Shown here: piece after piece, positions 44,695 to 53,534 of the stretch
Layout: the number at the start of each line of letters is the position of its first letter
Position numbering within the stretch: position 1 is the first letter of the stretch
DNA from: Ignavibacteriota bacterium
Lineage (GTDB): Bacteria > Bacteroidota > Ignavibacteria > UBA10030 > SZUA-254
Reading direction: 5' to 3'
Assembly (NCBI GenBank): GCA_025358305.1
Contig: JANYJZ010000032.1
Coordinates: 1 to 64,000, forward strand
DNA: 64,000 bases
Notes under the pieces: model-generated
The model's input: the letters and a program-made list of their open reading frames with translations, nothing else
Told to the model about the DNA's origin: nothing
Databases searched by the model: none
Program-made: the position numbers and the translations under genes

Positions 44695-45459
44695 TTATCT
44701 TGTGAGTATTTCCGGTGTATCGTCCGTTATTGCAATCGTGTGCTCGAAGTGCGCTGACGGAGAGCCGTCGGATGTTCGGATCGTCCAGCCGTCCGCGTCG
44801 AGCGTTACCTTGAATTTTCCAAAATTCACCATCGGTTCTATCGCGATGGTCATTCCCTTCTGCAGCACCATCCCGGTCCCCGCCTGACCGTAGTTCGGGA
44901 CCGCGGGATCTTCGTGGAGCGCGCGTCCGACACCGTGTCCGACGAGATCACGGACGACGGAAAAACCTTCGCGCTCGACGCATGACTGGACCGCACTCGA
45001 GATGTCATGCACCCTGTTGCCTGCTCTCGCCTGCTCGATGCCCCGGTAGAGCGACTCTTCCGTGGCCTTCATGAGGCGCGCCTTGTCGCCGGAAACCCGG
45101 CCGACGGGGAACGTCCAGGCACCATCCCCGTAGAACTCGTTCTTCTTGACGCCGACGTCGATGGAGACGAGCTCCCCTTCCACCAACTTCCGGTTTCCCG
45201 GGATCCCATGCACGACCTGGTCGTCGATCGAGATGCAGAGGCTCGCCGGGAACAGATTATGCTTGTTCGAACCATATCCTTTGAACGCCGGTTCTCCGCC
45301 CTGCGAGCGGATGAACTCTTCTGCGACGTCATCAAGTTCCTTCGTCGTCACGCCGGGCTTGATGAGGCCCTTCACCACCTGAATCACTTGCGCAACGATC
45401 CGGCAACTATCCCTCATAAGGGAGATCTCTTCCGGCGTCTTAAGAGTCACTCGCGCCAT
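44695..45459 (-). CDS. map: Type I methionine aminopeptidase
   Basis: 254 aa. The metal ligands of the pita-bread fold are recognisable: Asp in SIDVGV and FYGDGAWTF, His in GHGVGRALHEDP, Glu in IAIEPMV and in HFEHTIAI. It removes N-terminal Met from nascent proteins. It lies between secY and infA. There is no adk between secY and map, unlike Bacillus or Thermus. Confidence 0.96.
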   Translation of the reverse strand: MARVTLKTPEEISLMRDSCRIVAQVIQVVKGLIKPGVTTKELDDVAEEFIRSQGGEPAFKGYGSNKHNLFPASLCISIDDQVVHGIPGNRKLVEGELVSIDVGVKKNEFYGDGAWTFPVGRVSGDKARLMKATEESLYRGIEQARAGNRVHDISSAVQSCVEREGFSVVRDLVGHGVGRALHEDPAVPNYGQAGTGMVLQKGMTIAIEPMVNFGKFKVTLDADGWTIRTSDGSPSAHFEHTIAITDDTPEILTR

Positions 45460-45503
45460 GTCCGCCCTCGACGTTCTTTCCCGTGCGCACGCTGCCGGCC
45501 CAC

Positions 45504-46841
45504 TTACATCCGCCGGCCTTTCATCTTGCCGCTCTTCATGAATCCGTCGTAATGGCGCATGAGCAGGTGCGACTCGATCTGCTGCAGCGTGTCGAGACCG
45601 ACGCCGACGACGATAAGAAGGCTCGTCCCGCCGAAGAAGCTCGCGAAGTTCGACGTGACGCCCATGCGAATCATGAACGCCGGAAGGATAGCGATGAGGG
45701 CAAGGAAGATCGAGCCCGGAAGCGTGATCTTCGTCAGGATGTTGTCGATAAAGTCCGATGTATGCTTCCCCGGACGGATGCCCGGAATGAAGCCGCCCTG
45801 CTTCTGCATCGTTTCCGCGACGTCCTTCGGATTGAACGCCACTGCGGTGTAGAAGTAGGTGAAGAAGATGATCATCATCGCGTAGATGAACGAGTACGTG
45901 TACGACGTGTAGCTGAAGTACTGCGCCGTGCCCTGCAGAAAGTCGTTGTCCGGGAAGAACGTCAGGATCGTGTTCGGTATGAACATGATCGCCTGCGCAA
46001 AGATGATCGGCATGACGCCTGCCGTGTTGATGCGCATCGGAATGTACTGCGTCACGCCGCCGTAGATCTTGCGGCCGACGACCCGTTTCGCATACTGGAC
46101 CGGGATCCGGCGCGTGGCTTGGGTGATCAGGACGATCGCCGCGACGACGACGACCATGAGCGCAATGATGATGAGCTCGAGGATGAAGTTCCTGGCCCCG
46201 GAACTCACGAGCTGATACTCATCGAGGATCGCATGGGGAAAGCGCGCGATGATGCCGATGAAGATGATCAAGGAAATGCCGTTGCCGATGCCGCGCTCAG
46301 TGATCTGCTCGCCGAGCCACATCATGAACATCGTGCCGGCGCACAGAACGATCATCGTCGAGAGCTGGAAGCCGTAGCCGATGACCTCCGCCGGTATGAT
46401 CGGCGTTCCTGCGGGCGACATGTGCATCAACTGGACGCTGACGCCCCAGGCTTGGAGGAGCGAGATGGCGACCGTGCCGTAGCGCGTGAGCTGAGTGATC
46501 TTCTTCCTGCCCTCTTCCCCTTCCTTCGTCAGCTTCTGGAAGTACGGGATGACCGCACCGAGGAGCTGGATGATGATCGAGGCGCTGATGTACGGCATGA
46601 TGCCGAGGGCGAAGATCGCAGCGTTGCTGAACGCGCCGCCGACGAACAAGTCGTAGAGCCCGAAGAGCGTGTTTGATGCCTGACTCCGCATGACCTCAGA
46701 AAGGACGCGGGCGTCGACGCCAGGAAGCGTAACGTGCGATCCGAAGCGAACGACGATCAGGATCCCAGCGGTGAAGAGGATCCGCTGGCGCAGCTCCTGG
46801 ATCTTGAAGATATTGCGAAAGCTTTCGCTGACTTTTCCCAT
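45504..46841 (-). CDS. secY: Protein translocase subunit SecY
   Basis: 445 aa with ten transmembrane helices. Conserved TM2 segment GIMPYISASIIIQLL, TM5/loop ERGIGNGISLIIFIGI, and the large C5 loop segment KDVAETMQKQGGFIPGIRPG that meets SecA and ribosomes. It forms the channel for signal-peptide proteins, including the two type IX cargo proteins of this window. It lies between rplO and map. Confidence 0.97.
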   Translation of the reverse strand: MGKVSESFRNIFKIQELRQRILFTAGILIVVRFGSHVTLPGVDARVLSEVMRSQASNTLFGLYDLFVGGAFSNAAIFALGIMPYISASIIIQLLGAVIPYFQKLTKEGEEGRKKITQLTRYGTVAISLLQAWGVSVQLMHMSPAGTPIIPAEVIGYGFQLSTMIVLCAGTMFMMWLGEQITERGIGNGISLIIFIGIIARFPHAILDEYQLVSSGARNFILELIIIALMVVVVAAIVLITQATRRIPVQYAKRVVGRKIYGGVTQYIPMRINTAGVMPIIFAQAIMFIPNTILTFFPDNDFLQGTAQYFSYTSYTYSFIYAMMIIFFTYFYTAVAFNPKDVAETMQKQGGFIPGIRPGKHTSDFIDNILTKITLPGSIFLALIAILPAFMIRMGVTSNFASFFGGTSLLIVVGVGLDTLQQIESHLLMRHYDGFMKSGKMKGRRM

Positions 46842-46844
46842 TGT

Positions 46845-47327
46845 TTACTTTTTCGGAGGAGTCGAGATGATGATCGCCTTGCCGCCTGCCTTTTCGATCT
46901 TCTCGGCGGCGGATTTGCTGAATGCGTGTGCGGTGACTTCCAATTTCGCCTTCATCTCCCCTACGCCAAGGATCTTGACGGGCACGGAGCGCTTCGCGAC
47001 CGCGCCGACCGTATGGAGTACTTCCGGCGAGACCTTTCCGGTGCCCAATTTGCCGTCGACGGCGAGCTTCTCAAGGGTGACGATGTTCACGACCTGGAAC
47101 TCGACGCGGAAGGGCGAGTGGAACCCGAACTTCGGCGTGCGCCGAACCAACGGCATCTGGCCGCCTTCGAACCATGGGCGGTAATGCGTACCGGAACGGG
47201 CGCCTTCGCCCTTGTGACCGCGCGTGGCGGTGCCGCCGTGTCCGGAGCCCTGCCCGCGGGCGATACGCTTGACCCGCTTGCGGGAACCTTCGCTATACTT
47301 GAGATTGGAGAGCGTTGTCTTTGCCAT
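46845..47327 (-). CDS. rplO: 50S ribosomal protein L15
   Basis: 160 aa. The basic start KRVKRIARGQGSGHGGTATRGHKGEGARSG is the tail that extends into the 50S subunit. FEGGQMPLVRRTPKFGF follows, and the C-terminal globular domain ends with AEKIEKAGGKAIII. It is separated from secY by 3 bp. Confidence 0.96.
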   Translation of the reverse strand: MAKTTLSNLKYSEGSRKRVKRIARGQGSGHGGTATRGHKGEGARSGTHYRPWFEGGQMPLVRRTPKFGFHSPFRVEFQVVNIVTLEKLAVDGKLGTGKVSPEVLHTVGAVAKRSVPVKILGVGEMKAKLEVTAHAFSKSAAEKIEKAGGKAIIISTPPKK

Positions 47328-47332
47328 AAGGA

Positions 47333-47518
47333 TTATTTGGATTCTTCAACTTTGACGAGGTGCTTGACCCGGTTGATCATGCCCCGGATCTGCGGCGTGT
47401 CATTCTTCACGACGGAATAGTTCGGCCGTCCAAGCCCGAGCGCAAGGATCGTGCGCTTCTGAACCTCGAGGCAGTGAATCTGACTGACCACCTGCGTTAT
47501 TTTGATTTGCTTTGCCAT
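47333..47518 (-). CDS. rpmD: 50S ribosomal protein L30
   Basis: 61 aa, single ferredoxin-like fold: IKITQVVSQIHCLEVQKRTILALGLGRPNYSV then TPQIRGMINRVKHLVKVEE. It lies between rpsE and rplO in the standard spc order, with 5 bp to rplO. Confidence 0.95.
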   Translation of the reverse strand: MAKQIKITQVVSQIHCLEVQKRTILALGLGRPNYSVVKNDTPQIRGMINRVKHLVKVEESK

Positions 47519-47529
47519 GTTCTGATCCC

Positions 47530-48054
47530 TTAATTCGCTGAGGGTGATGCAGGAACCGCGAAGAGCTCCTGGAGCGTGATCCCGCGGCGCGAAGCCACAG
47601 TCCGAGCGTCGCTCAAGGTGAGGAGCGCCTGGAGGGTCGCCTTCACCACGTTGTGCGGGTTCGAGGACCCGATGGATTTCGTAAGCACGTCCTTGACCCC
47701 GGCCGATTCGAGGATCGCCCGGATGCCGCCGCCGGCGATGAGGCCGGTTCCCGGCGAGGCCGGCTTCAAGAGGACCTTGGACGCGCCGTATTTCGCAAGG
47801 ATCGCGTGCGGTATCGTCCCGTTGAGGACCGTTACCTTCACGACGTTCTTCTTGGCGTCGTCGACGCCCTTGGAGATAGCGTCCTGGACCTCGTTTGCTT
47901 TTCCAAGTCCGATGCCGACGTGGCCGTTGCCGTCGCCGACAACGACGATCGCGCTGAAGCTGAACCGCCGGCCGCCCTTGACGACCTTCGCCACACGGTT
48001 GATGTGGACCAGCCGGTCCTTCAGATCTAATTCACCTGTTCGTATGCGTGCCAC
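47530..48054 (-). CDS. rpsE: 30S ribosomal protein S5
   Basis: 174 aa. [40 protein letters not shown] is the double-stranded-RNA-binding S5 domain, and the C-terminal part has [22 protein letters not shown] and [13 protein letters not shown]. It acts in translational accuracy. The start is GTG at 48054 with GGAG about 9 nt upstream. It follows the inserted tRNA-Gln gene. Confidence 0.97.
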   Translation of the reverse strand: MARIRTGELDLKDRLVHINRVAKVVKGGRRFSFSAIVVVGDGNGHVGIGLGKANEVQDAISKGVDDAKKNVVKVTVLNGTIPHAILAKYGASKVLLKPASPGTGLIAGGGIRAILESAGVKDVLTKSIGSSNPHNVVKATLQALLTLSDARTVASRRGITLQELFAVPASPSAN

Positions 48055-48090
48055 GGTTTTTTACTCCAAAAAAAAGTTGTATGAATTTTG

Positions 48091-48161
48091 CTGCCGGGGA
48101 AGGATTCGAACCTTCACTGACGGCTCCAAAGGCCGCTGTCCTGCCATTAGACGACCCGGCA
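48091..48161 (-). tRNA. tRNA-Gln (anticodon TTG) inside the spc cluster
   Basis: Read on the minus strand, a 71-nt cloverleaf: acceptor TGCCGGG / CCCGGCA, D arm GTCT/AGGAC side, anticodon stem GCGGC/GCCGT with loop CTTTGGA (anticodon TTG, reads CAA), T arm GAAGG-TTCGAAT-CCTTC, and discriminator G73 as in other tRNA-Gln. CCA is not encoded. It lies between rplR and rpsE in the same direction as both, with 36 and 47 bp on the two sides. A run of eight T follows about 18 nt after its 3' end. It seems to be co-transcribed with the ribosomal genes. Confidence 0.95.
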
Positions 48162-48189
48162 ACAACACCTGTGGAATCGGCCGGGTCGT
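48151..48189 (-). repeat. 10-bp inverted repeat pairing the tRNA-Gln 5' end with its leader
   Basis: ACGACCCGGC in the leader (complement of 48180-48189) is exactly complementary to GCCGGGTCGT, nucleotides 2-11 of tRNA-Gln (complement of 48151-48160), with a 19-nt loop. If formed, it would block the acceptor stem and the start of the D arm. It may be an alternative fold, a processing signal or a trace of the insertion; no function is shown. Confidence 0.5.
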
Positions 48190-48208
48190 TCTGGGCCCCT
48201 TCGAGGGA

Positions 48209-48577
48209 CTAGAATTCGAGTCCAGCCTCACGAGCGCCGTCTGCGAGCGATTTCACGACCCCGTGGTACAAATATCCGTTGCGATCGAACACGACCTTCT
48301 TGATGTTCTGCTGTACGGCCTTCTTCGCGACCGCCAAGCCGATGCGCTTGGCCACTTCCTTCTGGCCTTTCGCGCCCTTGAGCTCTTCCTTGAGGGTCTT
48401 TTCGAGCGACGAAGCGGCGACGAGCGTCTTCGCCTGCGAATCGTCGATGACCTGCGCGTACATGTGGTGAAGGCTCCGGTAGACCACGAGGCGCGGCCGT
48501 TCGGTCGTCCCCCGGATCTTCTTCGCGACCCGGCTCTTCACAAACATTCGTTGCTTCACTCTTGACTTATTGATCAT
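48209..48577 (-). CDS. rplR: 50S ribosomal protein L18
   Basis: 122 aa. After a basic N-terminus, [38 protein letters not shown] is the 5S-rRNA-binding core and [26 protein letters not shown] the C-terminal signature. It attaches 5S rRNA to the 50S subunit. Its 3' side is separated from rpsE by the tRNA-Gln gene; 3 bp separate it from rplF. Confidence 0.97.
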   Translation of the reverse strand: MINKSRVKQRMFVKSRVAKKIRGTTERPRLVVYRSLHHMYAQVIDDSQAKTLVAASSLEKTLKEELKGAKGQKEVAKRIGLAVAKKAVQQNIKKVVFDRNGYLYHGVVKSLADGAREAGLEF

Positions 48578-48580
48578 CGC

Positions 48581-49138
48581 TTATGCTCCTTTTGCGCCGG
48601 CCGTCGCTGCTGCCTTGCCAGCCTTCCGACGGATATATTCACCTTCATACTTCACGCCTTTGCCCTTGTAGGGTTCGGGCGGGCGGAAGGAACGCAGCTT
48701 CGCGGCAACCTGGCCGACGAGCTGTTTGTCGATGCCGCTCACGAGGATGTTCGTCGGGATGGGCGTTTCAAGTTTGATGCCGACGGGCGGCTCGAATACG
48801 ATCGGGTGGGAATATCCGAGCGCGAGCTGGATCTTCTTCCCCTTCAGTTCGGCCTTGTAACCGACGCCGACGATCTCGAGTTTCCGCTGAAAGCCCTCGG
48901 AGACCCCCTTGATCATGTTGTTGAGGAGCGCCCGCCACGTCCCGTGCAGGGCCCGGTCGGTCTTCAGATCGGAGGCCCGGGAGACCAAAAAGGTGTCCGC
49001 CTTCGATTCGAAGCTGATGCTCGCAGGCATTCTCGCTGAAAGTTCGCCCTTCGGGCCGACAACCTTCAGCATGCCATCCTTCTTTTCCACTTTTACCCCC
49101 TTGACAGCGGGGATCGGTTTTCTTCCAATACGTGACAC
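48581..49138 (-). CDS. rplF: 50S ribosomal protein L6
   Basis: 185 aa, two tandem L6 domains: MSRIGRKPIPAVKGV at the start, HGTWRALLNNMIKGVSEGFQRKLEIVGVGY, and PEPYKGKGVKYEGEYIRRKAGK, the family signature, near the end. It lies at the sarcin-ricin region by the factor-binding site. Confidence 0.97.
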   Translation of the reverse strand: MSRIGRKPIPAVKGVKVEKKDGMLKVVGPKGELSARMPASISFESKADTFLVSRASDLKTDRALHGTWRALLNNMIKGVSEGFQRKLEIVGVGYKAELKGKKIQLALGYSHPIVFEPPVGIKLETPIPTNILVSGIDKQLVGQVAAKLRSFRPPEPYKGKGVKYEGEYIRRKAGKAAATAGAKGA

Positions 49139-49162
49139 GGTATTCTCCTTCGAGCCTTTAAA

Positions 49163-49558
49163 TTACCAGATGTGGCAGAGTACTTCGCCGCCGACTTTTT
49201 GCGCCTTGGCCTGCTTGTCCGTCATGACCCCCCTCGACGTCGAGATCACCGCGACCCCGAGACCGTTCAGGACACGGGGCATCTCTTCGACCGGTACATA
49301 GACCCGGAGACCCGGCGAACTGATGCGTTTGAGTCCGCTGATGGCGCTGACGCCGTCAGTGTACCGGAGCACGACGCGGATGACGCCTTGCTTGTTATCC
49401 GTGATCTCCGAATAACTGTTGATGAACTTGTTCTCCACCAGAAGCTTCGAGAGCGACCGCTTCATGTTCGAGGCGGGGATGTCGACGCGCTTATGGCGGG
49501 ACTGGATTGCGTTCCGCAATCTCGTCAGATAATCTGCTATGGGATCAGTCGTTTGCAT
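49163..49558 (-). CDS. rpsH: 30S ribosomal protein S8
   Basis: 131 aa. TDPIADYLTRLRNAIQSRHKRVDIPAS at the start and GLGVAVISTSRGVMTDKQAKAQKVGGEVLCHIW at the end, the S8 signature. It binds the central domain of 16S rRNA and in E. coli represses the spc operon. Confidence 0.97.
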   Translation of the reverse strand: MQTTDPIADYLTRLRNAIQSRHKRVDIPASNMKRSLSKLLVENKFINSYSEITDNKQGVIRVVLRYTDGVSAISGLKRISSPGLRVYVPVEEMPRVLNGLGVAVISTSRGVMTDKQAKAQKVGGEVLCHIW

Positions 49559-49576
49559 ACGTTCTCGCTTTTCTCC

Positions 49577-49762
49577 TTACCAGCTTGCCTTGATTACGCC
49601 AGGAATTTTTCCTTCAAGCGCCATTTTTCGGAAACAGATCCTGCACATGCCGAACTTCCGCAGGAAGCCGCGCGGACGACCGCAGTTGGCGCAGCGATTA
49701 TGTTTACGAACGCCATACTTCGGCGTCCTCTTTGCCTTCACCACCATTGCTAAGCGTGCCAA
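49577..49762 (-). CDS. rpsN: 30S ribosomal protein S14, short zinc-binding form
   Basis: 61 aa. Zinc ligands are Cys24, Cys27, Cys40 and Cys43 (CANC ... CRIC), with [20 protein letters not shown] as the conserved core. This is the short C+ (type Z) S14. It lies between rplE and rpsH. Confidence 0.97.
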   Translation of the reverse strand: MARLAMVVKAKRTPKYGVRKHNRCANCGRPRGFLRKFGMCRICFRKMALEGKIPGVIKASW

Positions 49763-49787
49763 TCAAGTTCTCCTATCGCGAAATATA

Positions 49788-50432
49788 TTAGGCTTTGTTG
49801 GTTTCGATGGTTTCCTTCTTCACGAACGGCATGCCGAGCCGCCTGAGAAGCTCGTAGGATTCCTGGTCATTCGCGGCCGTCGTAACGAACGTGACGTCCA
49901 TGCCGAATACCTTTGACACCTTGTCGACGTCGATCTCAGGGAAAATGATGTGCTCCTTGATCCCGATCGTATAGTTGCCGCGCCCGTCGAACGACTTGTC
50001 GGAAAAGCCGCGGAAGTCGCGGATGCGGGGGACGGCGACGTTGACGAAGCGGTCGAGGAACTCGTACATGTGCCGTGCGCGCAGGGTCACCCGCGCTCCG
50101 ATCGGGAGGCCTTCACGGAGCTTGAAGTTCGAGATCGCCTTCTTCGCCTTCGTGACGACGACCTTCTGGCCGACGATGATCTCAAGGTCCTTCACGACGG
50201 CGTCGAGGAGCTTCGCGTCTTGGGTCGCCTGGCCCACCCCTACGTTGATCGAGATCTTCTCGAGGTGCGGGACCTGCATGATGTTCTTGTATCCAAAATG
50301 CTTCATCATATCGGCGACGACCGTCTTGCGGTACATCTCGTGGAGACGAGGCGTGACGCCCTTTTCCTGTTCATGACTGACAGGAGCCTTCGGCGCGTCC
50401 TTGGCGACTTTCTGTGATTTTTCTTTTCCCAT
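49788..50432 (-). CDS. rplE: 50S ribosomal protein L5 with N-terminal extension
   Basis: 214 aa, about 30 longer than the 180 aa typical. The extra residues are an N-terminal Lys/Ala-rich tail ([23 protein letters not shown]). The core begins at [22 protein letters not shown], then [13 protein letters not shown], and [21 protein letters not shown]. It binds 5S rRNA. No ATG at the usual site would remove the tail except internal codons far inside, so the extension is probably real. Confidence 0.96.
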   Translation of the reverse strand: MGKEKSQKVAKDAPKAPVSHEQEKGVTPRLHEMYRKTVVADMMKHFGYKNIMQVPHLEKISINVGVGQATQDAKLLDAVVKDLEIIVGQKVVVTKAKKAISNFKLREGLPIGARVTLRARHMYEFLDRFVNVAVPRIRDFRGFSDKSFDGRGNYTIGIKEHIIFPEIDVDKVSKVFGMDVTFVTTAANDQESYELLRRLGMPFVKKETIETNKA

Positions 50433-50446
50433 GGATGATTCTTTCG

Positions 50447-50770
50447 TTAAAACATTTCTTCACATTTACGGCAGACGCGCATCATGTGCTTCCTGCCGGT
50501 TGCCGCATCGGTGACCTGCTTGTGGCCGACCCGCGAGGGCTTGCTGCACTTCGGGCAGATGACGGTGACATTCGCCGCGTGGATGGGGGCTTCCTTCTGC
50601 ATGATGCCGCCCTGGGGATTTCTCTGGGTCGCGCGGGAATGCCGCTTGATGATGTTGACGCCCTCAACGATCACGCGCATGTTTTCGCGGAACACCTTGA
50701 GGACCTTGCCGGTCTTCCCGCGGGAGTTCCCGGCGATCACTGTGACGTTATCATTCTTATGGATTTTCAT
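50447..50770 (-). CDS. rplX: 50S ribosomal protein L24 with C-terminal zinc ribbon
   Basis: 107 aa. The KOW motif ([25 protein letters not shown]) is followed by [34 protein letters not shown]. The C-terminal part has CPKC (72-75) and CRKC (100-103), a four-cysteine ribbon absent in E. coli L24 but found in Thermus and many others. It initiates 50S assembly. Confidence 0.96.
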   Translation of the reverse strand: MKIHKNDNVTVIAGNSRGKTGKVLKVFRENMRVIVEGVNIIKRHSRATQRNPQGGIMQKEAPIHAANVTVICPKCSKPSRVGHKQVTDAATGRKHMMRVCRKCEEMF

Positions 50771-50791
50771 GTCGTCTCGTTCTTGATAGAG

Positions 50792-51160
50792 TTACAATAC
50801 TTCCGGTGCAAGAGATATGATCTTCATATAGTTGCGGTCACGCAATTCACGCGCGACAGGTCCGAAAATGCGCGTTCCGCGGGGCTCGCCCTGCGCGGAA
50901 AGGAGCACGGCGGCGTTCTCGTCGAACCGGATGAACGATCCATCCTTCCGGCGCGTTTCCTTGCGGGTCCGGACAATGACCGCGCGGGAGACCTCTCCCT
51001 TCTTCACGCCTGCACCCGGGATGGCGCTCTTGACGGAAACGACGATGATGTCCCCGATGCCGGCATAGCGCCGGTCGTGGCCGCCCAAGACGCGGATGCA
51101 GCGGACTTTCTTGGCGCCGGAGTTATCGGCGACGACGAGATTCGTTTCTTCCTGGATCAT
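50792..51160 (-). CDS. rplN: 50S ribosomal protein L14
   Basis: 122 aa: [27 protein letters not shown] at the start, [29 protein letters not shown], and [28 protein letters not shown] at the end. It binds 23S rRNA at the subunit interface. Highly conserved and of standard length. Confidence 0.97.
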   Translation of the reverse strand: MIQEETNLVVADNSGAKKVRCIRVLGGHDRRYAGIGDIIVVSVKSAIPGAGVKKGEVSRAVIVRTRKETRRKDGSFIRFDENAAVLLSAQGEPRGTRIFGPVARELRDRNYMKIISLAPEVL

Positions 51161-51173
51161 AGGTCAGCGCAGA

Positions 51174-51434
51174 TTATTTTGCTTTTTGAACGACTTCAAT
51201 GAGGCGCCACCGCTTATTCTTGCTCAAGGGGCGGGTCTCCATGATCTTGACGACATCACCGATGCCGGCTTCTTGCTTTTCGTCGTGCGCCATCAGCGTC
51301 GTGGTCCGGGTGAAGTATTTCCGGTACAACTTGTGCGGCACGCGCCGTTCGATCGCAACGACAATGCTCTTCTGCATCTTGTTGCTCACGACCGTACCTT
51401 GTCGCGTCTTCCGTAATGTTTTCCGTTCTACCAT
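51174..51434 (-). CDS. rpsQ: 30S ribosomal protein S17
   Basis: 86 aa OB-fold: [27 protein letters not shown], then [45 protein letters not shown]. It binds the 5' domain of 16S rRNA. It lies between rpmC and rplN. Confidence 0.97.
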   Translation of the reverse strand: MVERKTLRKTRQGTVVSNKMQKSIVVAIERRVPHKLYRKYFTRTTTLMAHDEKQEAGIGDVVKIMETRPLSKNKRWRLIEVVQKAK

Positions 51435-51450
51435 TCAGGTGTCCTTGTGA

Positions 51451-51669
51451 TTACTTTCCCGCAGCCGGAGCTTTGGCGTTCTTCAATTCGATCTGGCGGA
51501 GCGCGGTCTTCATCTTCGCGATGTCGCGCCGGACCATTCTGATCCTGATCGGGCTCTCCAATTGGCTCGTGGCCTTCTGGAATTTCAGATGGACGAGATT
51601 CTCTTCCTCATCCTTGATCCGCTTCCGGAGTTCCGTCTCGGGAATTTCCCGTATTTCCGTGATCTTCAT
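51451..51669 (-). CDS. rpmC: 50S ribosomal protein L29
   Basis: 72 aa, two antiparallel helices: EIREIPETELRKRIKDEEENLVHLKFQKATSQLESPIRIRMVRRDIAKMKTALRQ. It sits by the peptide exit tunnel. It starts 10 bp after rplP. Confidence 0.96.
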   Translation of the reverse strand: MKITEIREIPETELRKRIKDEEENLVHLKFQKATSQLESPIRIRMVRRDIAKMKTALRQIELKNAKAPAAGK

Positions 51670-51679
51670 CTTCTACCCC

Positions 51680-52105
51680 TTATTCTTTTGCTTCGTACGT
51701 CGGACGAGTGACCATCCGGACCTTGATCGGGAGCTTGTGCGATGCGAGTTTCATCGCTTCGGCGGCGACCGGTTTGCTGATCCCGCCGAGCTCGAACATG
51801 ATGGTTCCGGGCTTCACCACCGCCACCCAGAATTCCGGAACGCCCTTACCGCTTCCCATACGGGTTTCCGCGGGCTTCTTCGTCACCGGCTTCGACGGGA
51901 AGATCCGGATCCATACCTTGCCTTCGCGCTTCATGAGGCGGGTGAGTGCGACGCGCGACGCTTCGATCTGTCGCTGCGTGATCCATCCCGGCTCCAGGGC
52001 CTTCAGGCCGAAATCGCCGAAGGCGACGGTTGCGCCGCGGGTGGCCTTGCCCTTCATGCGCCCGCGCTGGGCCTTACGATATTTTACGCGTTTTGGTACT
52101 AACAT
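51680..52105 (-). CDS. rplP: 50S ribosomal protein L16
   Basis: 141 aa: [24 protein letters not shown] at the start, [24 protein letters not shown], and [28 protein letters not shown]. It is near the A-site tRNA elbow. Standard length and place between rpsC and rpmC. Confidence 0.97.
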   Translation of the reverse strand: MLVPKRVKYRKAQRGRMKGKATRGATVAFGDFGLKALEPGWITQRQIEASRVALTRLMKREGKVWIRIFPSKPVTKKPAETRMGSGKGVPEFWVAVVKPGTIMFELGGISKPVAAEAMKLASHKLPIKVRMVTRPTYEAKE

Positions 52106-52128
52106 GGTCGTTCAATGGTTCAAGTGTG

Positions 52129-52770
52129 TCAGGCTTTGGTTTGGCGTTCGAGTACTTCACCCTTGCAGATCCACACCTTGACGCCGATCGTGCCGTAGAT
52201 CGTCATCGCGGTCGCCTGGGCGTAATCGATATCGGCCCGGAGCGTGTGAAGCGGTATGCGGCCTTCTTTGTACTGTTCGGAGCGCGCGATTTCCGCGCCG
52301 CCCAGCCGTCCGCCGCACATGACGCGGACCCCTTCTGCGCCCATGCGCATCGCGGAGGTGATGCCCATCTTCATGGCCCGGCGGAAGGACATGCGTCCTT
52401 CGAGCTGACCTGCGATATTCTCTGCAAGGAGGAATGCGTCAAGTTCCGGACGCTTGATCTCGTGGATGAGGATCTTCACTTCTTTGTTCGTGACCTGCTT
52501 CAGCTCCTCTTCGAGCTGCGTGATCTCTTTGCCCGAACGGCCGATGACGATGCCGGGACGGGACGTATGGATCGTGATGACGGCCCGCTTCGGCGTCCGC
52601 TCAATGAGGATCCGGGAGATACCGGCTTTCTTCAGGCGGTTCTGCACGTACGTACGGATCTTCGAATCTTCCTGAAGCTTCTCTGCAAACGTTTTTTCGT
52701 CGTACCAGTTGGAGTCCCATGAACGCAGGATCCCTAAACGAAAACCGACCGGATGTACTTTTTGTCCCAA
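52129..52770 (-). CDS. rpsC: 30S ribosomal protein S3
   Basis: 213 aa. [23 protein letters not shown] at the start, the KH domain with [19 protein letters not shown] near 85-100, and the C-terminal domain with [32 protein letters not shown]. It is at the mRNA entry site. It starts 13 bp after rplV. Confidence 0.97.
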   Translation of the reverse strand: MGQKVHPVGFRLGILRSWDSNWYDEKTFAEKLQEDSKIRTYVQNRLKKAGISRILIERTPKRAVITIHTSRPGIVIGRSGKEITQLEEELKQVTNKEVKILIHEIKRPELDAFLLAENIAGQLEGRMSFRRAMKMGITSAMRMGAEGVRVMCGGRLGGAEIARSEQYKEGRIPLHTLRADIDYAQATAMTIYGTIGVKVWICKGEVLERQTKA

Positions 52771-52783
52771 AGATCCTCCTGCG

Positions 52784-53215
52784 TTAAGCTGGTTTCTTTG
52801 CTGCAGCAGCCGGCTTCTTTGCTGCCGCTGCTTGTTTAGGTTTCGCGGGCGAAACCTTCTTCACTTTTACGGCCTTCTGCGCGACGATAATGGTCACGTG
52901 GTTCGAACGCTTCAAGATCGGGTACGCGCGGCCCATCGGTGCGGGGAGCATGCGCTTCAAACTCGGCCCGCCGTTGACGAACGCCTCCTTGATGAAGAGC
53001 GTCTCGAGTTCGAGGCGTCCCGACTCGTCCTTGTTCTGGATGTTGGAGACGGCGCTGCGCAGGACCTTTTCAGCGACCTTCGAAGCGTGCTTCGGGGAGA
53101 AATGAAGGATCCCCAGGGCGTCCGGAACCGACTTGCCGCGGATGAGGTCAATGATGAGGCGCATCTTGCGCGGCGAAGAATTGACATAACGATTGATGGC
53201 ACGGGCTTCGAGCAT
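52784..53215 (-). CDS. rplV: 50S ribosomal protein L22 with Ala/Lys tail
   Basis: 143 aa from the ATG at 53215; a longer frame to 53380 overlaps rpsS and is not supported. The core has [27 protein letters not shown] and [26 protein letters not shown], the hairpin that lines the exit tunnel. The C-terminal 25 residues are an [14 protein letters not shown] repeat-like basic tail. Confidence 0.96.
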   Translation of the reverse strand: MLEARAINRYVNSSPRKMRLIIDLIRGKSVPDALGILHFSPKHASKVAEKVLRSAVSNIQNKDESGRLELETLFIKEAFVNGGPSLKRMLPAPMGRAYPILKRSNHVTIIVAQKAVKVKKVSPAKPKQAAAAKKPAAAAKKPA

Positions 53216-53219
53216 GGCC

Positions 53220-53510
53220 TTATCCTCCTGCCGACGTTGTGGACTCGGCCTTGAGACCCGGATGGGTCCGGAAGTTCCGCGTCGGTGCGAATTCGCCGAG
53301 CTTGTGGCCCACCATGCCTTCGTGCACGTAGACGGGGATGAACTTGTTCCCGTTGTGGACGGCGAAGGTGTGTCCGACAAAATCCGGCGTAATGGTGGAG
53401 GTCCGGCTCCAGGTCTTGACGACCTTCTTCTGCCCGGACTTGATCATCGCCTCAATCTTCGCGAGAAGTTTCGCGTCGACATACGGCCCTTTTTTTAATG
53501 AACGACTCAT
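53220..53510 (-). CDS. rpsS: 30S ribosomal protein S19
   Basis: 96 aa: [68 protein letters not shown], the S19 signature. It is in the 30S head and contacts S13. It starts 24 bp after rplB and is followed by rplV with 4 bp between. Confidence 0.97.
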   Translation of the reverse strand: MSRSLKKGPYVDAKLLAKIEAMIKSGQKKVVKTWSRTSTITPDFVGHTFAVHNGNKFIPVYVHEGMVGHKLGEFAPTRNFRTHPGLKAESTTSAGG

Positions 53511-53534
53511 ACGATCAGACTCAGATTAATGGGT

